From NCBI GenBank assembly GCA_013115145.1, contig JAAPAO010000414.1, positions 1-31,719 on the forward strand: a stretch of DNA of 31,719 nt, read 5' to 3'. The DNA is from Perkinsus chesapeaki (Eukaryota > Perkinsozoa > Perkinsida > Perkinsidae). The first letter of the stretch is position 1. Each line of letters opens with the position of its first letter. The notes beneath the pieces were generated by a model. It was not told the origin of the DNA. It made no database searches and worked only from the letters and a program-made list of their open reading frames with translations. Below, piece after piece: positions 14,626-25,029 of the stretch. The position numbers were made by a program, and so were the translations under genes.

Positions 14626-14937
14626 GAGCCAACCACAGCGGGCAAGAACTATCATCCAGTAGGTAGCCGGCGAAGCCGGCAGGAAAATTTTTCTGATTAG
14701 TGCAAAAGTGTATATTTCACCCATCGTTATGTGGGCAATTATCAATTTTTCCATCTGTAAAAACACCAATGAGAGGAAAAGCCAACAAACAGAGTTATTC
14801 CCAACCGGTTAGAAAAAAAGCAGTTGGCAAAAGGGCTTTATTCCGATGTTAGCGATAAACGCGAGGAGGCCAAAAGCGCGGCCGCCAACTACCTTGAAAA
14901 TTGAAAATAACGCAAACACTCAATCATTGGTAGTAGA

Positions 14938-16717
14938 TTACTCCGATACTCGTAGATCTCCTTGAAGGACTTGCTTAAGGTATTCGTAGGCCTCTATGAC
15001 TTCCTTATTCACTTTGCCGCTCTTCATAGCGGTCACAGAACTGTTTTCACCATCAATCCTTGAGATAATACACATCGCACGGTTGAGTGTACTCCAACTG
15101 AAGACTGGACGCGTTCTTCCCCAGTAGGCTTCGTGAGCCTTTAAAGACATCAAAGCATATTCAGCGGCGCATGTACTGTCACGGCAAGCTTCATCGTTTC
15201 GGAAAATCCTACGGAAAATTTGTATAATGCTGTAGATATGTCGGAGGTACCTTTGTATCTTCATTGCGGAGTATTTCTCAACCAGCCAGTTCCCTTCGCT
15301 CATTAGAGCGGGCCTTCGCCAATCTTTCTGGCAAGACAGGACGTCTCCTTCGGCTTGTGACTCGATAGTGGCTAACTCAAGGGAATTGGGAGAAACGCCA
15401 CATTTGGTGCAGTCGGTATACAGTTGAGGACCTAAAGATTTCGTCTGAAACTAACGGGGAGGCGAACTCACAATCTGAGAGGCCGAAGACCAACCCGTCA
15501 CATCTCCTACAAGAGAAAGCTCGAGCTCGATCGGCCGGCTCATGACAGAACGAACAGGCGCAGTAGAATGAGAATCTAGGATGGATGTTACAAGCTTTCC
15601 ATACAACTATGATGTTCACTTGGCCGACAATAGCTGTTTGCGGATAGTTCTCGGAGCAAAGGCGTCAATATAGGCTACCGAGATCGGTTCTCCTGTAGAA
15701 ATCGGTACCTTTGAGAAGTGTCCATCTTCGAGGAAATGACACCAACACCCGTCACCTGTGCGACAACGTAGGCTGCTCTCTCATGTACGTAAACAAAAGA
15801 GTTGGGGTTACAGGAATGCTCCAACAAAGAGGCTCCGTAGAAGAGATTCCGAGTCTGAGATGCAGCTAGAGCGAAAATGCTAACAGTGAAGCCGCGATCA
15901 GATAGAGTTGTAAATCCAAGCAGCCCAATTGCACTGCTGATAAGCTGTAGCGGTGGGGCCCTCACGTCATCATCAGCCCCATAGTGAGCATTTCCATCTA
16001 GAACTCTGCAGCATCGTTCGAGAACTTCAATACTCCATCCAAGCCGAGCTGGTATAACAGACGCGGCTTCAGATGCGCTCTGGTGGTGTTGGTCTGTAAC
16101 GGGACCGCTCCACAGATTGAGGATCTGATGACATGCGAAGTAAATGCCAGAAAGGAAGAGACTATCTTCTTTTCAAGAGTGACATGATGTTATATAACTC
16201 ACCTTCACGAGCTTTCCTATGTCACTCCGAGCAGCTAAATGGCAAAGTAAAAGTGAATCCTTTCCTTTGAACTTCGTCCTGTCTACAGCATCCAACCAGG
16301 ACTCTGGGCATCCACATGTATCACGATTATTAGATAAACAACAGACACAGAACCGAGAGGTGGTATGTGATGGAAATCGTATCAATGGGAATTCCTGATG
16401 AAATGAACAGCCTCACTGATCCGATCCATTCCTAGCGTGTTCACCTTCCATAACCGTTGACCCGCTACAAACGCCATCTTGGCTAAAAGCCGCCGTCCTA
16501 ACGCTTCATGCCATTGCACCTCAACAGCGCACCTTATATCTTGTCAAGGAATCATATTCAAAACACAAGCCTCGCTTCTGTTAGCTTGCATTGCTAACAT
16601 ACCTTCTGGAAGCAGCTCAGCCATCTTGCCCAAGTTCTCATCGATACTACATTCTCCAAGGGAGATGGACAAATCGCGAGGAAGGACGGAATCGATGTTT
16701 TTGCGAGTTTTGGGCAT
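14938..16717 (-). CDS. SMYD-type SET-domain protein (probable lysine methyltransferase)
   Basis: Predicted to transfer methyl groups from S-adenosylmethionine to lysine. Seven exons (5' to 3' on -): 16717-16603, 16539-16445, 16394-16203, 16124-15756, 15708-15620, 15575-15472, 15431-14938; 485 residues. The ATG at 16717 opens a short N-terminus. A split SET domain begins with ALGRRLLAKMAFVAGQRLW. A cysteine-rich insert follows (FCVCCLSNN...CGC), in the place of the MYND finger but with fewer ligands than canonical MYND. SET-C has LLEHSCNPNS (the NHSC-type motif, here EHSC) and GEPISVAYID with the catalytic-type tyrosine. Post-SET cysteines (YCACSFC, CRRC, CTKC) come next, then a helical C-terminus as in SMYD proteins. 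Donors are GTATG, GTGAGT and similar. The Asn-to-Glu change in NHSC is worth noting, since that Asn normally contacts the cofactor. Stop TAA. Confidence 0.85.
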
Positions 16718-16741
16718 TTCCGTCGGATAAACAAGCCTGTG

Positions 16742-17607
16742 ATGGGACCTCTCTTATGCTCGGCTACTCGTTCATTTCTGCATTTTCCAATAATATCGAT
16801 TTGTGGTCATTACGTATCAACTCAGTAAGTCATTGCGATCAAGCCGTCGATAGAATTATGTTGTTGTGTGTGTATGAAATAACGGAATCAACAGAGAAGA
16901 AACAGCTCTTCCAGTAGAGCTGGGAATACATGACATTTCTTACTCATCGGGATTTCTTAACCAATAGAGACGTCAACTCGCCGCGAAATTCGGATTTTGT
17001 GAAGCTCTAGAAGGGTTACGCTCAATTTCGACGACTAGTCTCATCCGTTAGAACCCTGACGATACATACTCGCAACTTCGCGAGGTTCTTTGCAAACTGA
17101 AATCCCCAATTTGCACGACAATCGCGGATTCCGAGAGATGTGTCACTTCGTACGGCAGCGTCGAGCTGCAGGCGAAATATTTGGATAGGTTACGGCGAAT
17201 TGCCGTGTGATGGTTATGAAATTTTATGATCAGCGTATCGTGTGTGTTTATAGTCAAATGCCAAAAAATACTCAGACAGAACATCCATTCTACGTGCAGC
17301 GATAGGGATATTGCCGACTTCCATGGCCATTATCAGCGAGAGCTTTTACGCTGAACTATCTCATCCGGACTATCAACCAGACGAGTGGCACTCAGTGGCA
17401 TCGCGCCTCGTCGTTATACAGGCTACAAAGTCATGGTGGATGAAGGTAGACCTCCAACCTCAATGCAATAGTGGATATAATGCAATAGGTCTGATGCTAC
17501 TCTTTGGTAGAGTATACAGCTTATACGCGGAAAAGCCATCAGTTTATCGTATGTTTCGTGTCCTGAACTCAAAGCGCAATCAATGTAGAAATATCGACTC
17601 CGATTGA
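16742..17607 (+). CDS. Probable multi-exon gene of unknown function, model unresolved
   Basis: An ATG at 16742 is followed by 27 codons and a perfect GTAAGT donor at 16825. Later coding-like blocks on the same strand are about 16968-17048 (RRQLAAKFGFCEALEGL), 17052-17209 (YSQLREVLCKLKSPICT), and 17311-17442 (ESFYAELSHPDYQPDEW). The second and third blocks share a frame but are separated by an in-frame TAG at 17049. A 38-nt intron from 17047 would bypass it but enter another frame. I therefore cannot give a full protein. The first ATG is only 25 bp from the start of the divergent SET gene. No family recognised. Confidence 0.35.
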
Positions 17608-18097
17608 ACATCTCCAGTGACAGAAAATGTGAGCATAATTAATACGCCATAATCCCCTCGGTCACTTATCTTATTGACATAACAATAATATAATTATGAA
17701 CCATAAGCTGTGATAATGACGAAAGAAGTATTAATACTGGTTGACTATATTGAAAAGTTGTAAATTCGAACTTGTAAATCATACCAAGTAATAATTACAA
17801 GTTGTAATTATTACAATGTGATACAACTCACTTCCAATGAAATGTTGTGCGAGCCTTGACGACCGCAACCACATCCGAATAAGAACCCGCAAGGTGGGTC
17901 TACAAATGAAAAGGATGACGGTATAAATAACACCGCATCATATTTGTATTTTAAGCAACTATTGTCCTCGTAGAATCGTTCTACACTGTAAAGAGGTGAT
18001 ACGCATAAGTGCTAAGTGCGTATCGGACCATAGAATAAATATCGTAACAATAAGTTATCAATATGGCATGCTCGGAATATGGCATGCTCGGAGTAGT
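17608..18097. other. AT-rich intergenic stretch with a palindrome and a tandem duplication
   Basis: No gene seen. It contains a 27-nt palindrome at 17788-17814 (13-nt arms around one base) made of GTAATAATTACAA and its complement. A short hairpin at 17970-17984 (GTAGAA, 3-nt loop, TTCTAC) recalls the hairpin in the 11.3/13.8-kb repeat. A 16-bp unit (ATATGGCATGCTCGGA) is duplicated exactly at 18061-18076 and 18077-18092, immediately downstream of the S28 peptidase stop. Confidence 0.7.
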
Positions 18098-20819
18098 CTA
18101 GGGCTTCTGAGCGATCCATCCTTCTACAACTTTATGAATACCTTCCACCACGTCCCTGATAAAGGCCACTGAACAGAAAGTCACAGCAGCGATCGTTTCC
18201 GATAGTAAAATCCAGAAACTCATACGTCCATTGAGTTTCTAGTTGGAATATTTATTGAGGAGGGGAAAGAGTACTTTCAGAACTTACTCGTTTTCATGCG
18301 TGCACCAATAGCAATGTGATGCTCCTTTAACCTGACCGAGAGATAGACGCCAACATGTATGTCTGCCTTATTCACCGAATATAAATCACCGAGAAGACTC
18401 ACCCACATAACTTGAAGGCCTTCTCTTTCTTGAGTGATCGAGGAGGGATACCATGGATCAGCATCACCATTAATCGATAATATATTAGTTGCTCCGGAGA
18501 GTTTGTTAACGTATGCCTGCAAATCTGCGACGTTTTTCTCAACCTTGACGTTCAGACAGTCGATTTGATTTCTAGTAGTAGCTCACCTCAGCCTTTGAAA
18601 TGCCGAAGCCTTCTTCACATACCATCAGCCAGAAGTCGACCCAACTAGCGCTTGTACAAAAAGGGCATTTATGTTCGACACATTCTGCGATGAGCCCGCG
18701 ATTTCTGCATATTTGGAAAACAGCCAGCATGTCTCGCGTTAAAACCATCTTGTTCCTGAGCCTAAAACACACCAAAACTCCCGAACTAGTCACCGTAACG
18801 TCCATTCGCAAAGTGACTCACATATTGGTAAGATCTTTGACACCGCTTTTTCGGCATGATCCGGGCTTGAGAGGTCTGTTGGTATTGAAAATAACAGCCA
18901 GCCTATCAAGTGCGGCACCACTGAAAGAAAATCTATAGAATTACTGGACTGATCTCTTGCCTCCCATCCGTGAGCTTCTCGCATATCTTTTGGATGTTGC
19001 AGTAATCCCTCGAGCACGAAGGGTCGTTGTATTGTAGAAATACCCCGAGTAGCCCACCGTCACTCGTGCTGACGAAGCTATGTCTAGTAAATAGAAAAAC
19101 GTATCGTTGTTTACGTGTATGCTTGGTTATTCACGTCATCCATATATTCTTCACAGAAACCAAACTTTGTTTCAACCTGTCGACGGCCTTCGGCTGTTAC
19201 CATAGAGCTCGCAAATTCCGTGTGTGCCTCGCCAACCTATGAGCAAATGCAACGAACAGTAACGTTCAAACTTACCAAGTTCAGACACTGTGGACTGCCT
19301 CCAAGATATTGATTGGCTAGGTCACTCGATAGAACAGGGTTGTACCTTATAAAACTTATAAAAACTTATAAGGTACAGGATTCCTGTAACAGGACTCTTC
19401 AGCAGATGACGGGTAACTTCTTGGGTTGCTATACGCGCATAATATGCGTTGGGTTGCTTCGCTATTTGCTGAAGACCGTGAAAGCGTAATTCAGGGAGAG
19501 GTCGCGAAATTGTGACTATCACGATATCTGTTATTGTCTAAAGTCTCAAATAGAAAAAACCCTAAAAATTGTCAAATACAGAACCCTTACTGCTCACGTA
19601 CTTGTAATCCACCAGTTCGAATTTGAACGGACTTGCCGAGGAAACAGCTCCAGCAAAAATTTCCGGATGCCGTTGGTGGGCCACGGCAGTGATCATCTGA
19701 AATGAATGATCGGCTTCCCGATATGTTTATTAATAGAGGATAAATAAGTGTCATACACCAGCCTGGCTGCATCCGAACAGGATTATCTTCAAATTGTCGA
19801 CCTTCGTGTGTAAATATCCTCCGAATCTTGCGACATCACCAACCATCTGTTCGACTGTTAAAAGTTTCTTGAGAGTTTCTGTTGAGAACTCGTGAGTGGG
19901 AAGGCTCTCGCCAGTATACCTGAAGAATAAAATAGTATACAATAACGCGATGCTCGATCGTAATGAACCCAGATAGATTTCCTTACCTCAGGCTGAGAAA
20001 GAAAATTGCCGCTTTAGCTTCACGTGCTGTATCGATTATATCATACCGAGGATTCATGGCCGGGTCTTCCTCGTTGACATTAACGAAGAATATCTGATCA
20101 AGAATAGAATGTTATATGATAGAAGTCCTGCTAAGCGGAACTTCTCTAATGTATTGCCGCGGTAATTAGGGTGGTTGAGGCACTTGGACTTACTGGGCCT
20201 TACCGGCCTTTTTGGATCATAGTAATCGTAGGTTCTCACATATCTTTGGTCAAAATAGCCCGCTGCTGGACCTGATCCGAAGCAGGATATTTTTAGGTCA
20301 CCCCAGAGCCCCAGAACGCGACAAGTGGGATGATGAGGCGACGAACAGATGTTGAACTGAGAAATTCAGCTACAGGGCATTGCCCTGAGAGCAACATAGT
20401 GTTCATCCACCGTCGGTGGACCACCGTTGACCTTAGCTCGCGGTTATAAGGGGGCTGCACCGAGTAAGTCTATATTTTTCTCTGGCGGCAGGGTTATGCA
20501 GAGACCGTGCCCTTGGGATGAGGTTACCGGTACTCCCCAAATAGTCTCACCTCTGTTATGGTCGATCAATTGTTCAAACACAAACCACTGCCAATCGCTC
20601 AACAGATCTGGCATTGGCGGTCTCAGCGCATCAAGCCTGACCGGAAGGGAATGAGAAATAGGAGTTATGCGGCAAACACCAATCTTGGGGTTTCGCGCGG
20701 CGAGAGGAACAAAGGTGAGGTAAATAATAACATAGTTCTCCTCACCTATCAAGAGATCCCGTCCAGTTCTGGATGGCCTTCGACCATCTTAGCCAACCAA
20801 GAAGGAGAATGAGCATCAT
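18098..20819 (-). CDS. Family S28 serine peptidase (lysosomal Pro-X carboxypeptidase/DPP7-like), secreted
   Basis: S28 enzymes cleave after proline near chain ends, in lysosomes or outside the cell. Fourteen exons (5' to 3'): 20819-20746, 20636-20551, 20271-20204, 20093-19987, 19919-19757, 19696-19591, 19316-19276, 19236-19115, 19083-18961, 18920-18822, 18761-18587, 18543-18403, 18366-18288, 18168-18098; 484 residues, phases consistent. The N-terminus (MMLILLLGWLRWSKA) is a signal peptide. FEQLIDHN and YFDQRY match the S28 entry region, and RYTGESLP the RYYGES motif. The nucleophile serine is in FGCSQAG (family GGSYGG, here altered), the aspartate in INGDADPW, the histidine probably in EHHIAIG. 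Cysteine-rich segments around DPSCSRDYC resemble S28. The intron after exon 9 has a GC donor (AG/GCAAGA). The altered nucleophile elbow may change activity; the triad looks complete. Stop TAG. Confidence 0.88.
19341..19377. repeat. Inverted repeat in an S28-gene intron
   Basis: TGTACCTTATAA and its complement (12-nt arms, 19341-19352 and 19366-19377) surround a 13-nt A/T-rich loop that repeats ACTTATAA. It lies inside the intron 19317-19590. Confidence 0.85.
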
Positions 20820-20880
20820 CTTGTGAGAGACGATGAAAGCTGAACGCTCTGCTTTTGGTATCACTTATCACTCGCCCTTA

Positions 20881-22232
20881 GTCAACCAAGAAAGGCAAAA
20901 GCGGTCACAATGATGCCTGTCTATTCTATTACGTCACCGAAGCAAACAGTGGCTGCGAAACGGGTAGCACAGCAAACTATGGTAGCACATGCAGTGTATG
21001 CCATACACCGACAACACTGGCTCGAGTGACGATACAGCCGCATGGAAGAAATCCAACTGGTCTACTTTTGAACGTATCAATATCTATTACTCCATGTTTG
21101 TCTACCTTCAACTTCACTAGTTTCACGGTTTGAGTTTGGATTTAGGCTTTGCGACTTTATATACGAATAGCTACTTTGAGCAGTATATTTGATTGATTGT
21201 ACTTATAAATCCTCACATTCTTCTCTATTCCTCGAGTTTGTGCGGAATCATACCCCAACACCAAAAACGGCCCAGGTATACTGCCCAATCCATGCGCATC
21301 TTACAAGATGGTTTCAAACCAATGCTGTTCATTGTTAGGGTATAGGTCGCCGAATTGAAGTATAACCGGGTTTGAAATATTCTACTACTCCTAGCCGAGT
21401 TGACTAACTCAAAAACGTTTATATCACACACTGGTAAGTGCGCGGACTAGATGCAGCCACCACAACAGAAGCGCAGGTTCAAAAGCTCAATGAGGCACCT
21501 GCAGTTAAAGGTTCCAACTTACAAGCAAGAAATGGTACTAGTTCGGGAATAGGCACCCACTCGCCATGCCGAGGTGTGACAATCAAAATAAACTTAGTAA
21601 GAGCATTTGATTCATCCGTCTGGATGTTGTAAGTCCTTAGAACATGTTGTTGACTCCCAAATCAACAACCGTTGTTCTCGCACAGTTCGTTGGGTGATGA
21701 AAGGTTCTTTGCTCGTTCATGAAGAGATTTTCTCGTGTATCATTACATTGGACAGATCTTGGTGGCTACCGCTGGCTTTAATGATGATATGAAGTGATCT
21801 CCGCGAAAAACGCCAAGTGTTTCAGTCGAAAACCATTTCGCGTTGAAACACGCAAATCGCATCTGTTGATCAGTCCGAGCGGTTACTCCATGGCTATGTC
21901 TGGCGATGTCTCACACGGCGGAGGGTTTGCGAAGAAAAGATGGCTTATTGGTTCCGTTCTTAAGTTTGTCAAGTATGGCAAGATTTAAGCTCAAGTATAG
22001 CAATCTGTACACGGAGTTTTGTGTTTGGCCCAAACTGTCCAATCCGAGCTCAACGAATAGGGATATGCCATTGAGTGTAGCACCGTTTCTCACTTTGGCT
22101 CAGCAGCTCGGGTTTAACAACTGTACATGTAACCCGACGGGTTACATGTACAGTTGTACGCCTGCAACGCTCCATCGAAATAACTTACGAACCCAACATA
22201 ATAGAGTGAATAAGAACTGTACAAAAATGTGA
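20881..22232 (+). CDS. Cysteine-containing, probably extracellular protein of unknown family
   Basis: Coding-like exons join in phase on +: about 20881-21059, 21234-21354, 21450-21596, 21641-21697, 21763-21793, 21827-21962, and about 22001-22232 (stop TGA at 22230). The exact first join is unclear and no start codon is fixed. The first exon has spaced cysteines (CLFYY, GCETG, STCSVCHT), the second CAESYP, NPCASY and QCCSLL, and the last NNCTCNPTGYMYSC. Between them is a beta-rich segment with TVVLAQF, ILVATAGFNDDM and LLISPSGYSMAMSG. Cys, Asn and Thr richness and lack of charge suggest a secreted or surface protein; this is inference. A 41-nt palindrome sits in the last exon. It diverges from the S28 gene (start 20819) and converges on the Yippee gene with 7 bp between stops. 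Confidence 0.55.
22117..22157. repeat. 41-nt near-perfect palindrome inside a coding exon
   Basis: Arms 22117-22136 and 22138-22157 (20 nt each, ACAACTGTACATGTAACCCG and its complement) pair without mismatch around the single base at 22137. The segment also encodes part of the cysteine motif NNCTCNPTGYMYSC of the + gene, so both DNA strands read nearly the same. Confidence 0.95.
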
Positions 22233-22239
22233 CAACGAC

Positions 22240-23366
22240 TCAAGTCGATGAGGCTGGTGATGCAGCGGGTTCAGGATTAAGATTCCTAGCAGCTCTGCGG
22301 CGTTCTCTCTCTTCCGATGGGCCAGCTTCCGATGGGTTCCAAAGATCGATCAAATGTTCTTCTAGAATAAACCTGATATCTATAAAGCTCTGCATCTGAA
22401 TTGGTCATGTCGATGTGATACCTATGCTCTTTGTACTTTTGGTCATCTTCAAAAGCTTCCTCATATGTCCAACCAATGTTCTCGAGACAGTTGACACAAA
22501 AACACACCCTGAATAACTATTATGGCAGCACATTCACTGATTGAGAGAACGCGAAGTAATATACAATGCGCAACAAAACTTTAGCAACAGCAGTTCTTGT
22601 GGCTTCTTTTCAGTATCTACAATGTATAATGTACGATGTAGAATTTCGTCATTTGCTGCCGGAGTGACAATCGTGTACTCGCGATACGACAGCGAGTTCA
22701 GATGCCACTCTCAGACATTAGATAATTTGCGTACTAGTATGAGTATGAGATTTTGTGACCTCGCAGGTGTGGAGCGGAATGATTGAGAACCCTCGCGCAG
22801 CAGTTGTTTCAAACAAGGGTGAAGAAGCGTAGAGAAACTGAAGGTCACCTTATGGAGTGCATGCCAGTGGTCATGATGGTGTCTTCTTGGGGACCGAACA
22901 CAACGTTCACGACCGAGTCCAGTAACAAAGCAGTGCCTGTTCTACCACGAAAGTTGGAACCTGGTGAACATAAAATCAGCACCGGCATCTACCAGACGAC
23001 ACATTTCTGAGCGCGCGCGACACGCTTCAATGGTGATCGCGTTGATTATCATTTCTTTGGCAGAAGATTAGCAGTTCGCTATGTTACTTGTCAACTTGAC
23101 AATGTTAAGGAAGGACCAAGGTGAAAAGTTAGACCAGACTAACCGCTACCTTTGTAACACACTAACCGTAACTTTGTATTCACGTGAATCATGGCAAACC
23201 ACCTACTCAAGAGATGTCGTCTACGTGCGAGGTGGGTATGGCAATTAGCACAGCAATAGATCAAGTCAAGATTCCTCATAGCGGAGCGTGCCTGATCTCG
23301 AGGGGTTGGCAGCCCAAAGGGATCATCTTCTGGGTCGTCCAGAGCCGCAATAAACAGCTTTCCCAT
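22240..23366 (-). CDS. Yippee-like zinc-binding protein
   Basis: Yippee proteins are small zinc-binding, mainly nuclear or centrosomal proteins; vertebrate YPEL5 belongs to the CTLH ubiquitin-ligase system. Four exons: 23366-23207, 22960-22849, 22508-22422 and 22372-22240; 163 residues. The Yippee domain is complete: CCANCHTHLA with the first CxxC, NFRGRTGTALL, SVVNVVFG, CVNC with the second CxxC, IGWTYEEAFEDDQKYKE and FILEEHLIDL. A 40-residue acidic N-terminal extension and a basic, Pro/Ala/Ser-rich tail flank it. The first donor is GTAGGT, chosen over a GTGG three bases later because only it keeps the frame. Stop TGA at 22240. The upstream gene on the same strand ends 72 bp before this start. 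Confidence 0.9.
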
Positions 23367-23438
23367 TTCAAAGCATCAAAGCTTGAATACTTTCATAGGA
23401 GAAACTACAACACAACACTGCCTGCTCAACGTCAACTT

Positions 23439-24917
23439 TCATGATGCCCGAGCACTCCCGAAAACAGAGTTGATGTCTGCTAATAGATCTGCAGGACTTG
23501 TGCCAGCATAGGCGAAAACTGGTGATGCAAAGGGGGCATAGCTGCAGGAACGTCTCACCATATATTGAACGAAGACCTACTCACCAGGACAAGACGAACT
23601 CTAGTCGAGACTGCCGGAGAGGACGAGCAAAGATATATCCGCACGTTTCGTGACTTCGTGCAAGTCTTTCCAAAGGGCCGCTGTCGTCTTTGCCATCAAT
23701 TGTGTTGTGAGGTCTGCCAGCTCTGTAGAGTAGGAATAGCAAAATATCTAATAAAACCCTCTAGGCAAAGTAGGTCTATCATGTATGTACTCTGCCGATG
23801 GAGCAATGCTCGTGAACGAAGACGTTCCAGTTTATCAGCGCCCATTTCAGTGGAGGCCATTATTATACCATAAGCTGGGGATGCCTGAATAGAATCACTG
23901 TGGAAATAAACGGTCAGATATTGATCGGGAGAGAATCCTAAAAGTGAAGAAAGCCCCTCGCTACTCGCTGAATCATCCCCTCTGCTTCATTGACAGATAT
24001 GGCCAAATCAAAGGCTAGTCCGCAACGACGAACAGCTTGCTCTGTGATGAGCTGGTCCTGAAGGAGAGTTCTAAGTACTATCGGAGTAGAGATTACTGCT
24101 GCAAAGGGCTCCAAGATTAGGACTCGAGGTCTTGCATTGGGAAAGTGTGTGGGACGGAGCCGCTCCTTAAAACCGCCAAGTTTCTTTGAATACACAACTT
24201 TGCCTTTGCGGAACATGAGCACATAGGGTAACTAGGCAACATCGATATCAATGTATTAGTAGAGCCAATTGAAGCACCACCACCTCCATTTTAATGCAGA
24301 ACTTCCTTCGAAACAGCGAGCTTTGTGTGCCCTCTGTCTGGATCAGCTGTATGGCAGCATCACGTCCATCGATCCTCAATAATGACTTCACTCTCTCCCC
24401 GATTAGTCGACCATGTCTGATAACACTCTGCGCGCCTACTGCCGCCAGGTTATTCTATTCCTACGAGTTCTGTTCTCCGGCTGCATATGCCGCAAACACC
24501 AACACCACCAGTAGGGAATCATCAGCGGTCTTGCTCAATTCAATTGCACGTTCCTGTGTTACAAACGGCACCTGGCACCCCGCTTGTCTTACGAAATCTT
24601 AAATTTACCGAAACACTCACCGTGTCTAGGGTATCGAGCTCTTTCCTCAATAGCGGATCAGTATATTTCCCAGACCATTGTTTTATGGTCGCTCTAGTAT
24701 AGCGTGGATTGGCTTTAACTGAGAGCTAGGCTGTCACTTTCAGTTGTACAATTGGAGAAGGGACATAGAAACGAGCGAAACAGAATTATGGTCGTGACTA
24801 TGCGAGCTACTATTTTCCTATAGTCAGTTTCCAAGCTTCCATTATTAATGATGCCAAGGATCACATACGTCAGTCGTTGATGACTCTTACGTAGCTTAGC
24901 ATGGAGATCTCTTTCAT
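23439..24917 (-). CDS. Unrecognised multi-exon protein
   Basis: Coding blocks on -, joined in phase: 24725-24621 (RYTRATIKQWSGKYTDP), 24571-24465 (VPFVTQERAIELSKTADD), from 24425 (VIRHGRLIGERVKSLL), about 24214-23940 (VLMFRKGKVVYSKKLGGF and a long helical stretch), about 23894-23760 (MASTEMGADKLERLRSR), about 23720-23590 (LADLTTQLMAKTTAALW) and an end block in YAPFASPVFAYAG with TGA at 23439. The product looks like an intracellular, mostly helical protein of about 400 residues; I recognise no domain. A plausible start is the ATG at 24917 followed by a GTAAGA donor. Alternatively it is fused to the FAM194 gene upstream (see findings). Confidence 0.55.
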
Positions 24918-25029
24918 TTCTAAAATCTATTCGTCCCTCTAAAAGGTTACCCAACACCGCAGAGGGTCTCTTAGCGACCTTATTAGAATCTTCGTGCAGC
25001 CGAGAGCCTATGGCCTTAATCACAATCGT

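Larger units (their letters stand above)
10886..14937. other. Gene-poor 4-kb region between the two gene arms
   Basis: This lies between the last + gene of the left arm and the first - gene of the right arm. I found one coding-like exon (12168-12389), a weak frame at 11580-11756, a diverged repeat pair (11281-11329 and 13801-13855) and degenerate tRNA-like sequences around 12.7 and 14.3-14.6 kb. Other open frames, including a 123-codon one at 13224-13595 on -, lack coding-like composition or splice context. It may be a transcription-termination zone or a decayed mobile-element nest; the sequence does not decide. Confidence 0.55.

Noticed and set aside
19322-19522. 66-codon open frame on - within the S28 gene
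   Set aside because: It lies in the intron between exons 6 and 7; joining 19591 to 19316 gives the S28 sequence in phase, while this frame has no S28 similarity.
20427-20812. Two overlapping open frames on + within the S28 5' region
   Set aside because: They are the complement of S28 exons 1 and 2 and the following intron, which carry the signal peptide and FEQLIDHN.
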